Made by a program: the position numbers and the translations under genes
Shown: piece by piece, positions 25,272 through 34,300 of the stretch
Layout of the letters: each line of letters starts with the position of its first letter
How positions within the stretch are numbered: position 1 is the first letter of the stretch
From: Olavius algarvensis associated proteobacterium Delta 3
GTDB lineage: Bacteria; Desulfobacterota; Desulfobacteria; Desulfobacterales; CAFBRK01
Direction of reading: 5' to 3'
DNA: 64,000 bases
Assembly: GCA_903231505.1 (NCBI GenBank)
Contig: CAFBRK010000341.1
Coordinates: forward strand, 1-64,000
Notes under the pieces: generated by a model
Told to the model about the DNA's origin: nothing
The model's input: the letters and a program-made list of their open reading frames with translations, nothing else
Databases searched by the model: none

Positions 25272-25358
25272 ATGAAGAAGGAAGATATCTGGATGGTGGT
25301 GCTTGTCGTCTTCTCCGTACTGTGGACGGCCGGTTTTGGGATTGGGATATTCGGATAA
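25272..25358 (+). CDS. 28-residue membrane peptide, possible symporter accessory protein
   Basis: MKKEDIWMVVLVVFSVLWTA followed by GFGIGIFG. A strong AAGGAGG ribosome-binding site precedes the ATG. One transmembrane helix with a short charged N-terminus. Very small membrane proteins are often encoded next to SSS and NSS symporters; that role is inferred from position. Confidence 0.6.
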   Translation: MKKEDIWMVVLVVFSVLWTAGFGIGIFG

Positions 25359-25636
25359 TCCCGGATATTTTTTAAAGTGGTTTTTTGGAGCAATAGCGAG
25401 ACACCGCGCTCAAGAGCACCCCTATGTCTCCCTCTGGTTCGACTCGGCTCACCACGAGCCGCCAGAGGAGGGAGAAAAAAGTCCTCCCCCTTGATGGGGG
25501 AGGCGCGGTGGGGGGGATAAGGTGCTCGATGCTCTGATCTGAAGCGTTGCTTGCCAAACTGAAACAGATCTGGTTTTCGGATGACCGTCACGGGGCTCGG
25601 CAGCCCCGGACCGTCCGTCCTCAATGGAGGAGAATT

Positions 25637-26068
25637 ATGTGGGAAGGTGAAGAGGACGAACGCAGACTCCGGTGGCCGGCACGTCTCTTTTTTACCGGCG
25701 TTCTCTTTTTCATCGCCGGCGCGTTGCTTTATTTCCTGCTGGGAACAACCGACCCGGAATACTACTGGCGGCCCCAATCTCCCACAGGCCCGCTGGACTA
25801 CACAGACGCTGTCATCGGAGAACGCATTGTGCTCGAGGCCGGCAGGGACTGTGTGATGAAAAAGCTGAAACTGGTCTACCGGGGAGTCGAGGATGGACGA
25901 ATTCGGGTTGAGGTCACCCTCCCGGAACTGGATTCTTCCTACGCCTACGTGCATCGCATTCCGTTAAAAAAGGCGAAAAAAGGTGTTCGACTCGGCGGAC
26001 GCTATTTTCGCCTGGTCTCATGGGGCCGTTTACGCATCAGCCTTGAATTGATTGCGCCATTCAACTGA
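25637..26068 (+). CDS. Membrane-anchored protein, unknown
   Basis: 143 residues from the ATG at 25637, preceded by TGGAGGAGAATT. One transmembrane helix at about 17-35 (FFTGVLFFIAGALLYFLLG), then an approximately 105-residue domain rich in beta strands with alternating charged and hydrophobic residues. Cysteine-poor. No family recognised. Its neighbour at 26274 has a similar size and build (anchor or signal plus beta domain), hinting at a shared envelope function. Confidence 0.65.
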   Translation: MWEGEEDERRLRWPARLFFTGVLFFIAGALLYFLLGTTDPEYYWRPQSPTGPLDYTDAVIGERIVLEAGRDCVMKKLKLVYRGVEDGRIRVEVTLPELDSSYAYVHRIPLKKAKKGVRLGGRYFRLVSWGRLRISLELIAPFN

Positions 26069-26097
26069 TCTTTTCACCAATTTATAACAGTTGCCAT

Positions 26098-26215
26098 AAA
26101 TATGTTCCGTTTGAAGCGTATTGGGAACCAAGTTTATCAAAAGCATTTTTAGCGCAAAGGCGCAGGGCGCGCAGAGAAGGTATCTTTTTTTCCAGAATCC
26201 CTACACAATAACCGG
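26098..26215. repeat. Dispersed intergenic repeat copy
   Basis: Contains ATATGTTCCGTTTGAAG, TTGGGAACCAAGTTTAT, GCGCAAAGGCGCAGGGCGCG and AGAAGGTATC...TCCAGAATCCCT, closely matching 21030-21160. A shorter inverted relative lies at about 28810-28850. Confidence 0.6.
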
Positions 26216-26273
26216 ATCGTTCTCGGATCCCATTGCTGTCGACTGAAGACATTATGGAAAAAGGGGGAGAAAC

Positions 26274-26720
26274 ATGATTCCAACCTGGGCAATCCCCTCG
26301 GTTATCAGCATATCCATGCTGTTTGGCGGAGCCCTCTACACGGGTGAATCGGCGGAGTCTTATTGGGTTGGCAAGCGATTTTCACCCCAGCAGTGTGTAT
26401 TGATCGAAGAAGGGCAGCATCAGGCCAGGCGAAAGCTTTGCACGATCACCTACGACGTCCGGAAATCAAACACGTTGTACCGGGTCGACGGACACATGGA
26501 ATTCAAAGAAACGTACGTTCCTCCGGAAGCTCACGAGGTTGAGCTCCAGGTGCTGCTTATTGACGAGGGATTCGTGTGCAGAAAACAGTTGAACATGCGA
26601 TCCAACATCGAAAAAAGGCAGGCGAAGTTTTCATTTGTGACCGAACAGATACCCATAAACCGGTATGTGAGAACCTACTTTGTCGTTCACTATCGGCAGC
26701 AAGGTGACATCGATAATTGA
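26274..26720 (+). CDS. Secreted or anchored beta-rich protein, unknown
   Basis: 148 residues from an ATG after AAAAAGGGGGAGAAAC. The N-terminal helix (about 4-25) looks like an uncleaved signal or signal peptide. The remainder is polar with predicted beta strands and four cysteines. No family recognised. Position after the symporter and the 25637 gene suggests an envelope role. Confidence 0.6.
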   Translation: MIPTWAIPSVISISMLFGGALYTGESAESYWVGKRFSPQQCVLIEEGQHQARRKLCTITYDVRKSNTLYRVDGHMEFKETYVPPEAHEVELQVLLIDEGFVCRKQLNMRSNIEKRQAKFSFVTEQIPINRYVRTYFVVHYRQQGDIDN

Positions 26721-26961
26721 CATTCTGAGAAAACTCCCACTAAACTCCATCATTTCCCGCAACTCGTTGTAAAAAAGTGGAAATCCCGCTCACCGGACCT
26801 GCGGCGAGTCTCCTGCGATTTCTCTGTCGTGTCGAAGATCCCGCCCTTATCGCGGGGGAGGGAGAGGCAAGGTGAGGGGGATAAGACCGACGATATTCCG
26901 CTTGGATACCGCGCAGCTTGTTTTAGCGAACCGGATCACCCACAGATGAAAGGAAGATTCG

Positions 26962-27315
26962 ATGTTCCAGGATGTTAAAGAGATCAGACGTGTGCGAAAA
27001 AAGTACAATGCGAAAATGATGCGCAGCGGCATCTCGACGTTTCGCAAAATTTGGGATGCCGAAGAAGATGCCCTCAAGGACGGTGCGCTCAATCGGAAGA
27101 CAAAGGAGTTGATCGCCTTGGGTATCAGCATCAGCAAGGCATGCTATGGCTGAATCGAATACCATGTCAGCAGTGCTGTTGACGCCGGTGCCGATCAAAA
27201 CGAGATACTGGAAGCAACGGCCGTGGCCCTGGCCTTGAGCGGCGGGGTAGCCGACTGGCCGTCCCGGTTCGTATTCAAGGTTCTTGACGAACTCGGTACA
27301 GAGAAACCAGAATAA
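26962..27315 (+). CDS. AhpD-like carboxymuconolactone decarboxylase-fold protein, probable selenoprotein
   Basis: 117 residues if the in-frame TGA at 27151-27153 is read as selenocysteine. Upstream: DGALNRKTKELIALGISISK then ACYG; downstream: IEYHVSSAVDAGADQNEILE and a normal CMD-family ending at TAA 27315. The family's redox centre is CxxC followed by IxYH; here Cys61-Tyr-Gly-TGA-Ile-Glu-Tyr-His puts TGA exactly at the second cysteine. A 7-bp hairpin 13 bases after TGA (27167-27184) is in the place of a bacterial SECIS. Such proteins act as thiol- or selenol-dependent peroxidase-like or disulfide-reducing enzymes. A nonsense mutation of a Cys codon is the alternative; full conservation of downstream residues argues against it. 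Confidence 0.8.
27167..27184 (+). promoter_or_regulatory. Candidate bacterial SECIS hairpin
   Basis: GTCAGCA, loop GTGC, TGTTGAC (one G-U pair), beginning 13 bases after the TGA. Size and distance agree with bacterial SECIS elements, which must lie within the coding region directly after the UGA. Confidence 0.55.
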
Positions 27316-27924
27316 CCAGTTAAAAAAATACGGGCCCATAACCAAATTTAAGGATGAGGTGTTTGACCATTCACCCCTGCTTCGGCAATGGGGAGGAATT
27401 GAAAGGGAGGAGTTCAACAAGCACATATTCTCCATTTATTCTCAGCACCGAAAGAAAATAGCCGCAGACCGTCGCAGACGAACACAGACATTTCAGCCGA
27501 GCGACCTGCTCGGCTGAAAACCGTCACCGCTCCGCGGAGGGCCGGGTACCATTAAGGCCTGGTTATGTCGAGTTGAACAGTGTTCGCCATGGCTGGGTTT
27601 GCAATTAGGAAATTCCCGCAGGGCATCGAATATAATATCCGGCCAGGTCGGGCGGATATTGTCTGCGTCCGTCGAGCGATCCTGAGAGCAGTCGAAGGAG
27701 AGCGGGCGGCTAAACAGGATTCAGAGCGAGGGGTACAACAGACTCACCCCTTATTTTTGTTCAGAGGACCAAAAAAACATAAAATCCCCCATTTGGGTGA
27801 TGCGCGTCTATGTTATGTTTCGTAGATTGGTCTCATTGGAATCTGGCGGACAGACCTTTTGCCCTGAGAGCGGCAAAGCCGCGTTTCATAAAATCGTTCC
27901 ACGATTTTATTAGGAGACACATCG
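27316..27924. other. Intergenic region with a strong hairpin
   Basis: About 600 bases. TTTCAGCCGAGC, loop GACCT, GCTCGGCTGAAA (27491-27519) is a perfect 12-bp hairpin and may end the selenoprotein transcript, although no T tract follows. No gene is supported; short open frames lack family features. Confidence 0.5.
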
Positions 27925-28722
27925 ATGGCGAAAATTCAAAATGCCATGGAAATTTTCAAGCTTCTCGACAAGTCCAACTGCCGAAAATGCAACGAGGCCA
28001 CGTGCCTGGCGTTTGCCGCAGCTGTGTTTAAAGGCGCCCGACAGCTGTCCGAGTGTCCCACTCTCGATCCACAGATTATCGGTCGGTACAGCGGTTCAGG
28101 AACGGTAAAGACGATGGAGCAGGAGGCGGAAGAGGCGATTAGGCAGCTTCAGCAGGAGATTGAAAAGATAGACCTTCCTTCGGTTGCACAAAGAACAGGC
28201 GGAACCTGTAACAATGGTAAACTGACCCTGAAGATCATGGGCAAAGATTTCAGCGTGGATAAGAAGGGAACTATTTTCACCGACATCCATGTCCACATGT
28301 GGGTGGCAGTTCCGGTGCTGAATTATATCCTCTTCGGCGGCTCGGGTAAGGTGACTGGAAACTGGGTGCCGCTGAGGGAGTTAAAGGGGGGCAAGGACTG
28401 GTACCGGCTTTTTGAACAGCGATGTGAAAAACCGATAAAAAAGGTTGCCGACACCTACACGGAACTTTTCGACGATATGGTTCATCTGTTCGGCGGCCAC
28501 CAGGTGGAACGCCATTTTGAATCGGATATCTCGGTCGTGCTCCATCCGCTGCCCAAGATTCCGGTGCTCATCTGCTACTGGAGGCCGGATGACGGGCTCG
28601 GATCGGATCTTCATCTATTTTTTGACGAAGCCGCAGAAGAAAACCTGAACATCGAATCGATATACACGCTGGGCGCCGGGCTGGCACTCATGTTCGAGAA
28701 GCTGGCCCACCGTCACGGATAG
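27925..28722 (+). CDS. DUF3786 Fe-S protein
   Basis: 265 residues, ATG after TTAGGAGACACATCG. The N-terminus carries NCRKCNEATCLAFAAAVFKG ending in ECP (Cys19, Cys22, Cys27, Cys44), the four-cysteine 4Fe-4S motif seen in acetyl-CoA synthase/corrinoid Fe-S subunits. Residues about 95-265 form the DUF3786 domain (IHVHMWVAVPVLNYILFGGS ... FFDEAAEENLNIESIYTLGA). Frequent in anaerobes, function unknown, probably electron transfer or sensing. The same Fe-S motif recurs in the LuxR-type regulator 1.2 kb downstream on the opposite strand. Confidence 0.82.
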   Translation: MAKIQNAMEIFKLLDKSNCRKCNEATCLAFAAAVFKGARQLSECPTLDPQIIGRYSGSGTVKTMEQEAEEAIRQLQQEIEKIDLPSVAQRTGGTCNNGKLTLKIMGKDFSVDKKGTIFTDIHVHMWVAVPVLNYILFGGSGKVTGNWVPLRELKGGKDWYRLFEQRCEKPIKKVADTYTELFDDMVHLFGGHQVERHFESDISVVLHPLPKIPVLICYWRPDDGLGSDLHLFFDEAAEENLNIESIYTLGAGLALMFEKLAHRHG

Positions 28723-29085
28723 CCTGGAGGCTCGTCAAAATAGCGAAATGCCCATCTTTCAGACGGCGTCGCTGTTTCAGAATCCCCCCTCAGAGATTCT
28801 GAAACACAAATGATCCTCTCTGCGCACCCAGCGACTCTGTGTTGAGTTTTTTGATTCGACCATCAGGAAGGAGGGGCCCCGCACCCGCCTGCAACGGCGA
28901 GTGCTTTTGCGCCGTTTCAATCGGAACGGAGTTATGACAATGGCTATAGAACCCTAAAATAGCCTTAAAAACAGGGGAGGACCTAGCACAAGACAACGAG
29001 ATCACAAGACTTTCCCTCCCCTGGAGGGAGGGAATTAAAGGGAGGGGGATCACAGCGGCGCGACTTGAGTCGATCTCGCTGTAAA
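28723..29085. other. Intergenic region with dispersed-repeat fragments
   Basis: About 360 bases between convergent genes. TTTCAGAATC.../GATTCTGAAA (28774-28804) is an inverted repeat; 28812-28850 resembles the inverted form of the repeat at 21090. CCCTCCCCTGGAGGGAGGG (about 29015) is another hairpin. No gene seen. Confidence 0.45.
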
Positions 29086-29529
29086 TTACACCGTTGTGGG
29101 CAGGGGATCCCTGGGAACCACAGACACGGCAACCATCACCTGTCCATATCCCATGCATTCAACACCCACGTCGAGACAACTGACCTGTCGCATGAAGTGA
29201 AAATGGTTCGGGTCGAGCCCTTCGTTGATCCGTTCGTTGATAAGGGCCACCGGGATGGTCAGTTGGGAAATCAGATAGACACACATCTTCTTTGGACAGT
29301 GCTTGGTGATAAAATTGCCATCGATGTCCATCAGCAACGTCTGTCCCTTGGTGTGCCCGGAGTTACAATGCCGAGACGCGATCACTTCGGCTAAAATGGA
29401 AAAACGGGGGGCGGCTTCGGACATGCGGCGGACCTGTCGAATCCGGTGGCCACTTTCCTGAAACAGCTCTCTTTCCTTCTCAGTGTACCCAAGGCGGTCG
29501 GAAAACCGCTCAACAATATCTTTGGACAT
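29086..29529 (-). CDS. Cysteine-rich protein, unknown
   Basis: 147 residues. After an approximately 40-residue helical N-terminus, a domain with six cysteines: SRHCNSGHTKGQ, KHCPKKMCVYLI, RQVSCLDVGVECMGYG. The C-x2-GHxxGQ and CPxxxC spacing resembles the small TIGR04076-like cysteine-rich proteins of anaerobes, and could bind a metal. The N-terminal helices are reminiscent of an extra regulatory part. The start ATG at 29529 has AAAGAGACAG upstream. Assignment is tentative. Confidence 0.55.
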   Translation of the reverse strand: MSKDIVERFSDRLGYTEKERELFQESGHRIRQVRRMSEAAPRFSILAEVIASRHCNSGHTKGQTLLMDIDGNFITKHCPKKMCVYLISQLTIPVALINERINEGLDPNHFHFMRQVSCLDVGVECMGYGQVMVAVSVVPRDPLPTTV

Positions 29530-29920
29530 TGACTGTCTCTTTTCTGAAATTGAGTTTTTTCTTTCTTAGTATAGAAGGATTCAAGGATTCAAGGGGCCAA
29601 GGATTCAAGGGATGACAAGCCCTCAAAAGCGGACAACGCTTCTGGCCACCTAGTGTTTTCATCACTGATTCCGACCCTGTCTTAGTAATTTTGAGATGAC
29701 CTGTAATATAGTACGGTATACACACGGCAGGTATTCTGATTTTGAAAGCTAATTCGGCTCTTTCTTTTGAAGATTGCTTTGTTAGTGATTTGAAGCCAGG
29801 TTTCCTGTGACCTTTGCCAGGCATTGCTCTTTTTGTAACTACTTAGCTTGTTTTCGGACCCTCGAACCCCTGACCCCTTGGATCCTTGGATCCTCTTCTC
29901 CAACTCAGTTGGGGAAGAAT
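29530..29920. repeat. Imperfect inverted repeats with GGATTCAAGG units around a gene-less core
   Basis: 29573-29613 contains tandem GGATTCAAGG units; 29861-29901 is an imperfect inverted counterpart (CCTTGGATCC units). The approximately 250-base core carries an open frame without family features. The arrangement resembles a small inserted element. Confidence 0.5.
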
Positions 29921-30790
29921 TTATATAATTTGATTCCTTACCGCCCAGACCGCCGCCTGGGTCCGGTCGTTGACGTTGAGCTTGTTGAATATATGGATAA
30001 CGTGGGATTTTACGGTATGGGGGCTGATGCACAGCATTTCCGAAATTTCCGAATTGCTGGCACCGTCTGCCACAAGACGCAGGACTTCGAGCTCCCTTCC
30101 GGTGAGGTCTTTCTGGATCCGGATGCCGAACCGGTCATAGAGGGGCTCTGTTTGTTCCGGAAGCGTTTCCGTCGATGGTTCCGTTTGTCGGGATGGTTCC
30201 TCCTCCTGGTTTGCCGGCTCACGGCCGTCGGTTTCGATCGCGATCGTCGATTCGACGGTGCCGTCAGGGCCGAATACCGGATATACGGCGCACACTGAGA
30301 TCGGTTCGGCAAAATCCGGGCAGTCAGCCGGGGTGGTCTCACCGTTTCGCAACGCGGCGGCAAAGGCCATGCAGGTGGCATAGCCGCATTTCCGGCAGTT
30401 GGTCCGGGGCAGCGCCTTGACGATATCGACGATGGAGGCCGGCTCCTGGTGAATCTTGTTGCTGGGCGTCAGTTCGGAGCGGTTCTCATAAATATCGTTG
30501 AGGAAAACAACCAAATCTTCGATAAAATCGAACACGTGGTCACGCCCTCGGAACGGCGCGGCCATGGCTTCAATCGGATACAGGGCACAATTGGCGCCAT
30601 CACGGACGAACCGGACGTGAAGCGGTCGATCATAGTATCGGGCACCTTCCACCGTGCCGTTGATATAGGGGAACAGCTCCCTGACATCCGCATCGAGCTT
30701 GAAATAGACCCCCCAGTTCAAATCGCACAAGCGATCGGTACGGACGCCGCTTCTGGAAATGGACACGTCCGAATATCCTCGAATGAGCAT
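29921..30790 (-). CDS. Fe-S-domain LuxR-type transcription regulator
   Basis: 289 residues from the ATG at 30790, which has GGAGGCAGGCCCC upstream. Domains: DUF3786-like N-terminal part (about 1-110, with DLNWGVYFKLDADVRELFPY), a 4Fe-4S motif (NCRKCGYATCMAFAAALRNG; Cys132, 135, 140, 157), a Glu/Pro-rich linker (about 190-220) and a LuxR-type helix-turn-helix (LTGRELEVLRLVADGASNSE ... HTVKSHVIHIFNKL; about 225-289). This predicts a cytoplasmic regulator whose DNA binding responds to the cluster's state. The target is unknown; the DUF3786 gene nearby is a candidate. Confidence 0.85.
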   Translation of the reverse strand: MLIRGYSDVSISRSGVRTDRLCDLNWGVYFKLDADVRELFPYINGTVEGARYYDRPLHVRFVRDGANCALYPIEAMAAPFRGRDHVFDFIEDLVVFLNDIYENRSELTPSNKIHQEPASIVDIVKALPRTNCRKCGYATCMAFAAALRNGETTPADCPDFAEPISVCAVYPVFGPDGTVESTIAIETDGREPANQEEEPSRQTEPSTETLPEQTEPLYDRFGIRIQKDLTGRELEVLRLVADGASNSEISEMLCISPHTVKSHVIHIFNKLNVNDRTQAAVWAVRNQII

Positions 30791-31091
30791 GGGGCCTGCC
30801 TCCATGGACAACAAAGATCCGACATCAATTCCGGTTCATGCGCTCTACTCAAATTTCATAGCACATATCAGTATGTGACCGCATCCCCCAATCGGGGGAT
30901 GTATCACCGGGTATCATTTTTATATTGGAGGGGGATGTCCCGTCACGGATGCGAAGGAGGATAGGCTCGTCCTGCGCCCGAATGTCGGAAGCGACCGGAG
31001 TTCGAACGTTTCGCAATGTGGTTTCACGTTCGCTGATGCGTGCCACTGACCGCCGGGAGTGGGTACCTGTCTACAGGAAAGGAGGAAGAAA
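30791..31091. other. Divergent regulatory region, no gene
   Basis: About 300 bases between the Fe-S regulator and the zinc-ribbon gene. CATCCCCCAATCGGGGGATG (30884-30903) is a perfect 8-bp hairpin that could be an operator or RNA structure. Confidence 0.45.
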
Positions 31092-31289
31092 GTGGCGTAC
31101 CGACAACTCCGGATGATCCCATGCGCCGGGTGCCTAAAACCCGTTGAGGCTGAGGATGCTTATCGTCATCGGGATAGGCAGTGGTGTGCGGATTGTGCCA
31201 TGAAATCCCGCACACCGCGCGTTCGAAAAACCCACTGGCAGTACCTGAAATCCATTAAAAGCGATTATCTCCGTCGACCTGACAGATGA
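31092..31289 (+). CDS. Small zinc-ribbon protein
   Basis: 65 residues from GTG at 31092, preceded by AAAGGAGGAAGAAA. Two CxxC pairs (IPCAGCLKPV and WCADCAMK) about 24 residues apart form a single treble-clef or zinc-ribbon site. The rest is basic and helical. Probably a nucleic-acid or protein adaptor; unknown function. Confidence 0.6.
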   Translation: MAYRQLRMIPCAGCLKPVEAEDAYRHRDRQWCADCAMKSRTPRVRKTHWQYLKSIKSDYLRRPDR

Positions 31290-31349
31290 TTGATTTCTAG
31301 TTCGCGTAGATGACCCCGTACGCCATCTTCCCGTAATTGCATTTTCAAA

Positions 31350-34300
31350 TCAGGTTCCCATCCGCAACTTCGCCTCGTTTGAAAGTTTTGGTGCGAACAG
31401 GTTATTTTTCCGGAGCCATGTTTCCGCCGCAGCTTTCTCTGTTTCGGGGATACCTTGAAGCCGCGCCGATTGTCTGTCCAGATAAAGCGCATAGCGAAGG
31501 GCACGGCGTCGTTCGTCCGGATTTTTCGAGTATTTCGCCTCCACGGCGTACGCCCAGGCAAACATCGGTTGGATGATCTGGTATTCTCTGGACCACTTCA
31601 ACGCAAGATCCAGATATTGCTGATTTCCGCTGTCTTCGTAAAGCCATTCACACATTTCCACAATCTGGTACCAGGGATAAATGGGTCTTAGTCTGGTGTG
31701 AGGCCGGACGCCGAAGGCCCTTTTCAGATGTGAAATGGCCTCGTCATGGTTTCCCAAACCGCCCGCGTGAGCCGCTTCCCCAAGTTTCAAATTGAATTCG
31801 CTATTGAGAGGATTTTGCTCCTTTTCGGCTTCCGCCAGTGTCAGCTTTGCCTGATCGGTATTTCCTGATTTTACCGCCGCCCAAATATAGTAGGAAAGCA
31901 GGCAGCTCCCGAAATACTTGGTTGTGTAGCTATAATAGATGGATCTGGCCTGCAGCCTGTCAAAGGCTTTTTGATACTGTTTTTGTTGAAGCGCGACATA
32001 GGCTTGTGCAAAGGAACCATAGAAGGAGGGCGTCTCTTTTCTGGATTTATAAAAAGCGACCATCTTTTCGGTATCGAGATGGCCCAACAGCTCACCGTTC
32101 GATCCACTCAAATAGCCACTGCGAACAACATTGTAGCCGGAACGATCGTCCAGCTCATCGGCAAGTGCCGCAAGTTCTCGGTTTGGCGGGCGATCGATCA
32201 TGCAAAGTACCGCATACCGGGACGGATAATTAAGCTTTCTGCTGCGATGATGGATGCCGTTAATGTTTTTCAGCCACCGGCCGATTTTTTGAGTGTCCGT
32301 CTGCAAGATCCGATGACCGACAGATGCCGCGGTCCATATCTCTGGAGTTCTATACCGGCCGAGGAGGGAGTTGAACACTGCCCAGGACGGCTCGTCCTGG
32401 CCTATGAGATGGAGCAACGACATATAGTCTCTGTATGCGGGAGGGTAGTTATAACGGCGCGCGTTCTGGAGAAACGTCTTTGCCGATGCCGCCCAGTCGC
32501 CTTTCAGCATGTATAATCGTGCTTCACTGGCCAGACTGGACCCGCTTCCCGTTTGGAGTCCCGCACTAATTTCATATAAGGGGATGGCCTGCTGATAGGC
32601 ACCGCGCCAGAAAAGTTGACTGCCGCCAAGCTCGGCGTAGCTCGATTGGCCCACCGCATTGTATTCGCTCTCCGGCTGTATTCTGGGATACGATAAAAAC
32701 AGAGCGCCTGCTTTTTCATATTGCCCCTGTCGTATGTAGTGCCTCCCGAGAGCCCAATACGCGGTCCAGGTGGTGTTTCCTTCGGCTATCTCCTTACTGT
32801 ATATTTCAGCGGCTTTTTGCTCGTTGCCCTCGCATGCCGCTTGAAGGGCCTCAAGCCACAATTGATCCGGGTGCCCGTGAAATCGATGGCTGTATTTCTC
32901 AAGAACTGCCCTGGCCTGATCGAATTCTCTCTTCTCAAGATGTTGGTTCTGGAGTTTTTTAACTGCTGGAAATAGAGCGTGCGCCCAATTCAAATCCCTT
33001 GCAAGGTTTTTTTTGTTTTGGCAGGCATAATCTGCCCGCGGAGGATAGTCTAGTTTGTATACCGCCTTTTCAGAGTTATAAAGCAGGAAGGATGGCCTGG
33101 CAGGCTTGACCCGGCCCTTGAGTTTCCGGACACACGGGATGGCGCTATGTGAAATCCTCTCCTGACCTCCGCACCACCAGAGAGCAGACAGTGCCCGCTC
33201 ATAGGCGTCGTTTATGACCATTTGTCGTTCCGGATTTTTCAGTTTTTTTCGTCTAACATTTTGAAAATGGGCAATCATCGCAGTGAACTCCGGATGGTCC
33301 TTGTAAACCGTTTCCATGGCTTTGACCAGATCCACTGCCACTTCGGGTTTTCCCTGAATCCATCCATAGTACCGGACCAGGCCATGCAGGTTTGACTCCC
33401 CGATGGCGTCAATCAACATCAGGTAGTCATAAAAGCCGGGCGCCGGTGTCCCCATAGCTTCAGATAACATCACCGTGTCGGAGCCGAGCACAATTTTGAT
33501 ATGCTCGTGAACGAGCAGTTCAAATTCCAGTCGTCGGGACTCGAACTCGCCGGTGGCCATAGCCGCCTGGACTGTGTCTTCAAGGCTGACACCGGCGATA
33601 GGAAATTCCTTGTCCAGCATATATTTTACCGAGAGATTGTCGGAAACATGCCAGGGATCGGAATCTCTCAACCGGCGCTCCAGCCAAAACTTCCAGCCGG
33701 GATACGCCTCCAGGAGCTCCTCCGGATATTTGTCGTTTTCGGAGGGAAAGTAGAGTACCCTTAAGTCTCTCAGTTCAATATCCGCCATCAGACGCATTAG
33801 CGGCTCTGTAATCTGAGGGACAAATTCCGACATTTCAGTTAAATTGCCGTTAGCCATTTCCTGTAGCGCTTTTTCAGCATTTGTTCGGGGTGCCTCTAAA
33901 ATTTGTAGCACTGCCGGCCGGCGATTGAGGTAGTGATAGGCGCGGGCTTTGAGCAGAGTGTAGTCGGGATGTGTTGATTCCAGGCATGACAGCGCTTCCA
34001 AGGAGCGAACAAAGAAGTATTCCCTGGTGATTGTGTCACTATTCGGTGTCAGGATTCCCAGAAACTGTAAATATAACGATTGTAGGGCCGGATCGTTCAA
34101 TTCGGTATGAAGCATTTCTGTCGGAGAGGCGATGAGTTCTAATTGCGACGTGCCGGAGGCCGTCTCCTGCATGACCGGTTTTCTCTTCGAAGGGTCGATG
34201 AACTTGAGCGCGTTGTCCATCATGGATCCGACTTTCTTCAGAACAGATTTTTCTTCGGAAAGGCCGATGAAGTCGAGCACATCTTCCAGGATGGATTCGA

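Noticed and set aside
27284..27517. 77-residue frame overlapping the selenoprotein end
   Set aside because: Begins inside the selenoprotein gene in another frame, no ribosome-binding site, ends in a hairpin; considered a shadow.
29510..29824. 104-residue minus-strand frame in the repeat region
   Set aside because: Runs through the tandem GGATTCAAGG units and has no recognisable domain; more likely a by-product of the repeat element.
30884..30903. Perfect C/G hairpin as a terminator
   Set aside because: No T tract follows on either strand and it lies upstream of two divergent genes; an operator or leader structure is more likely.
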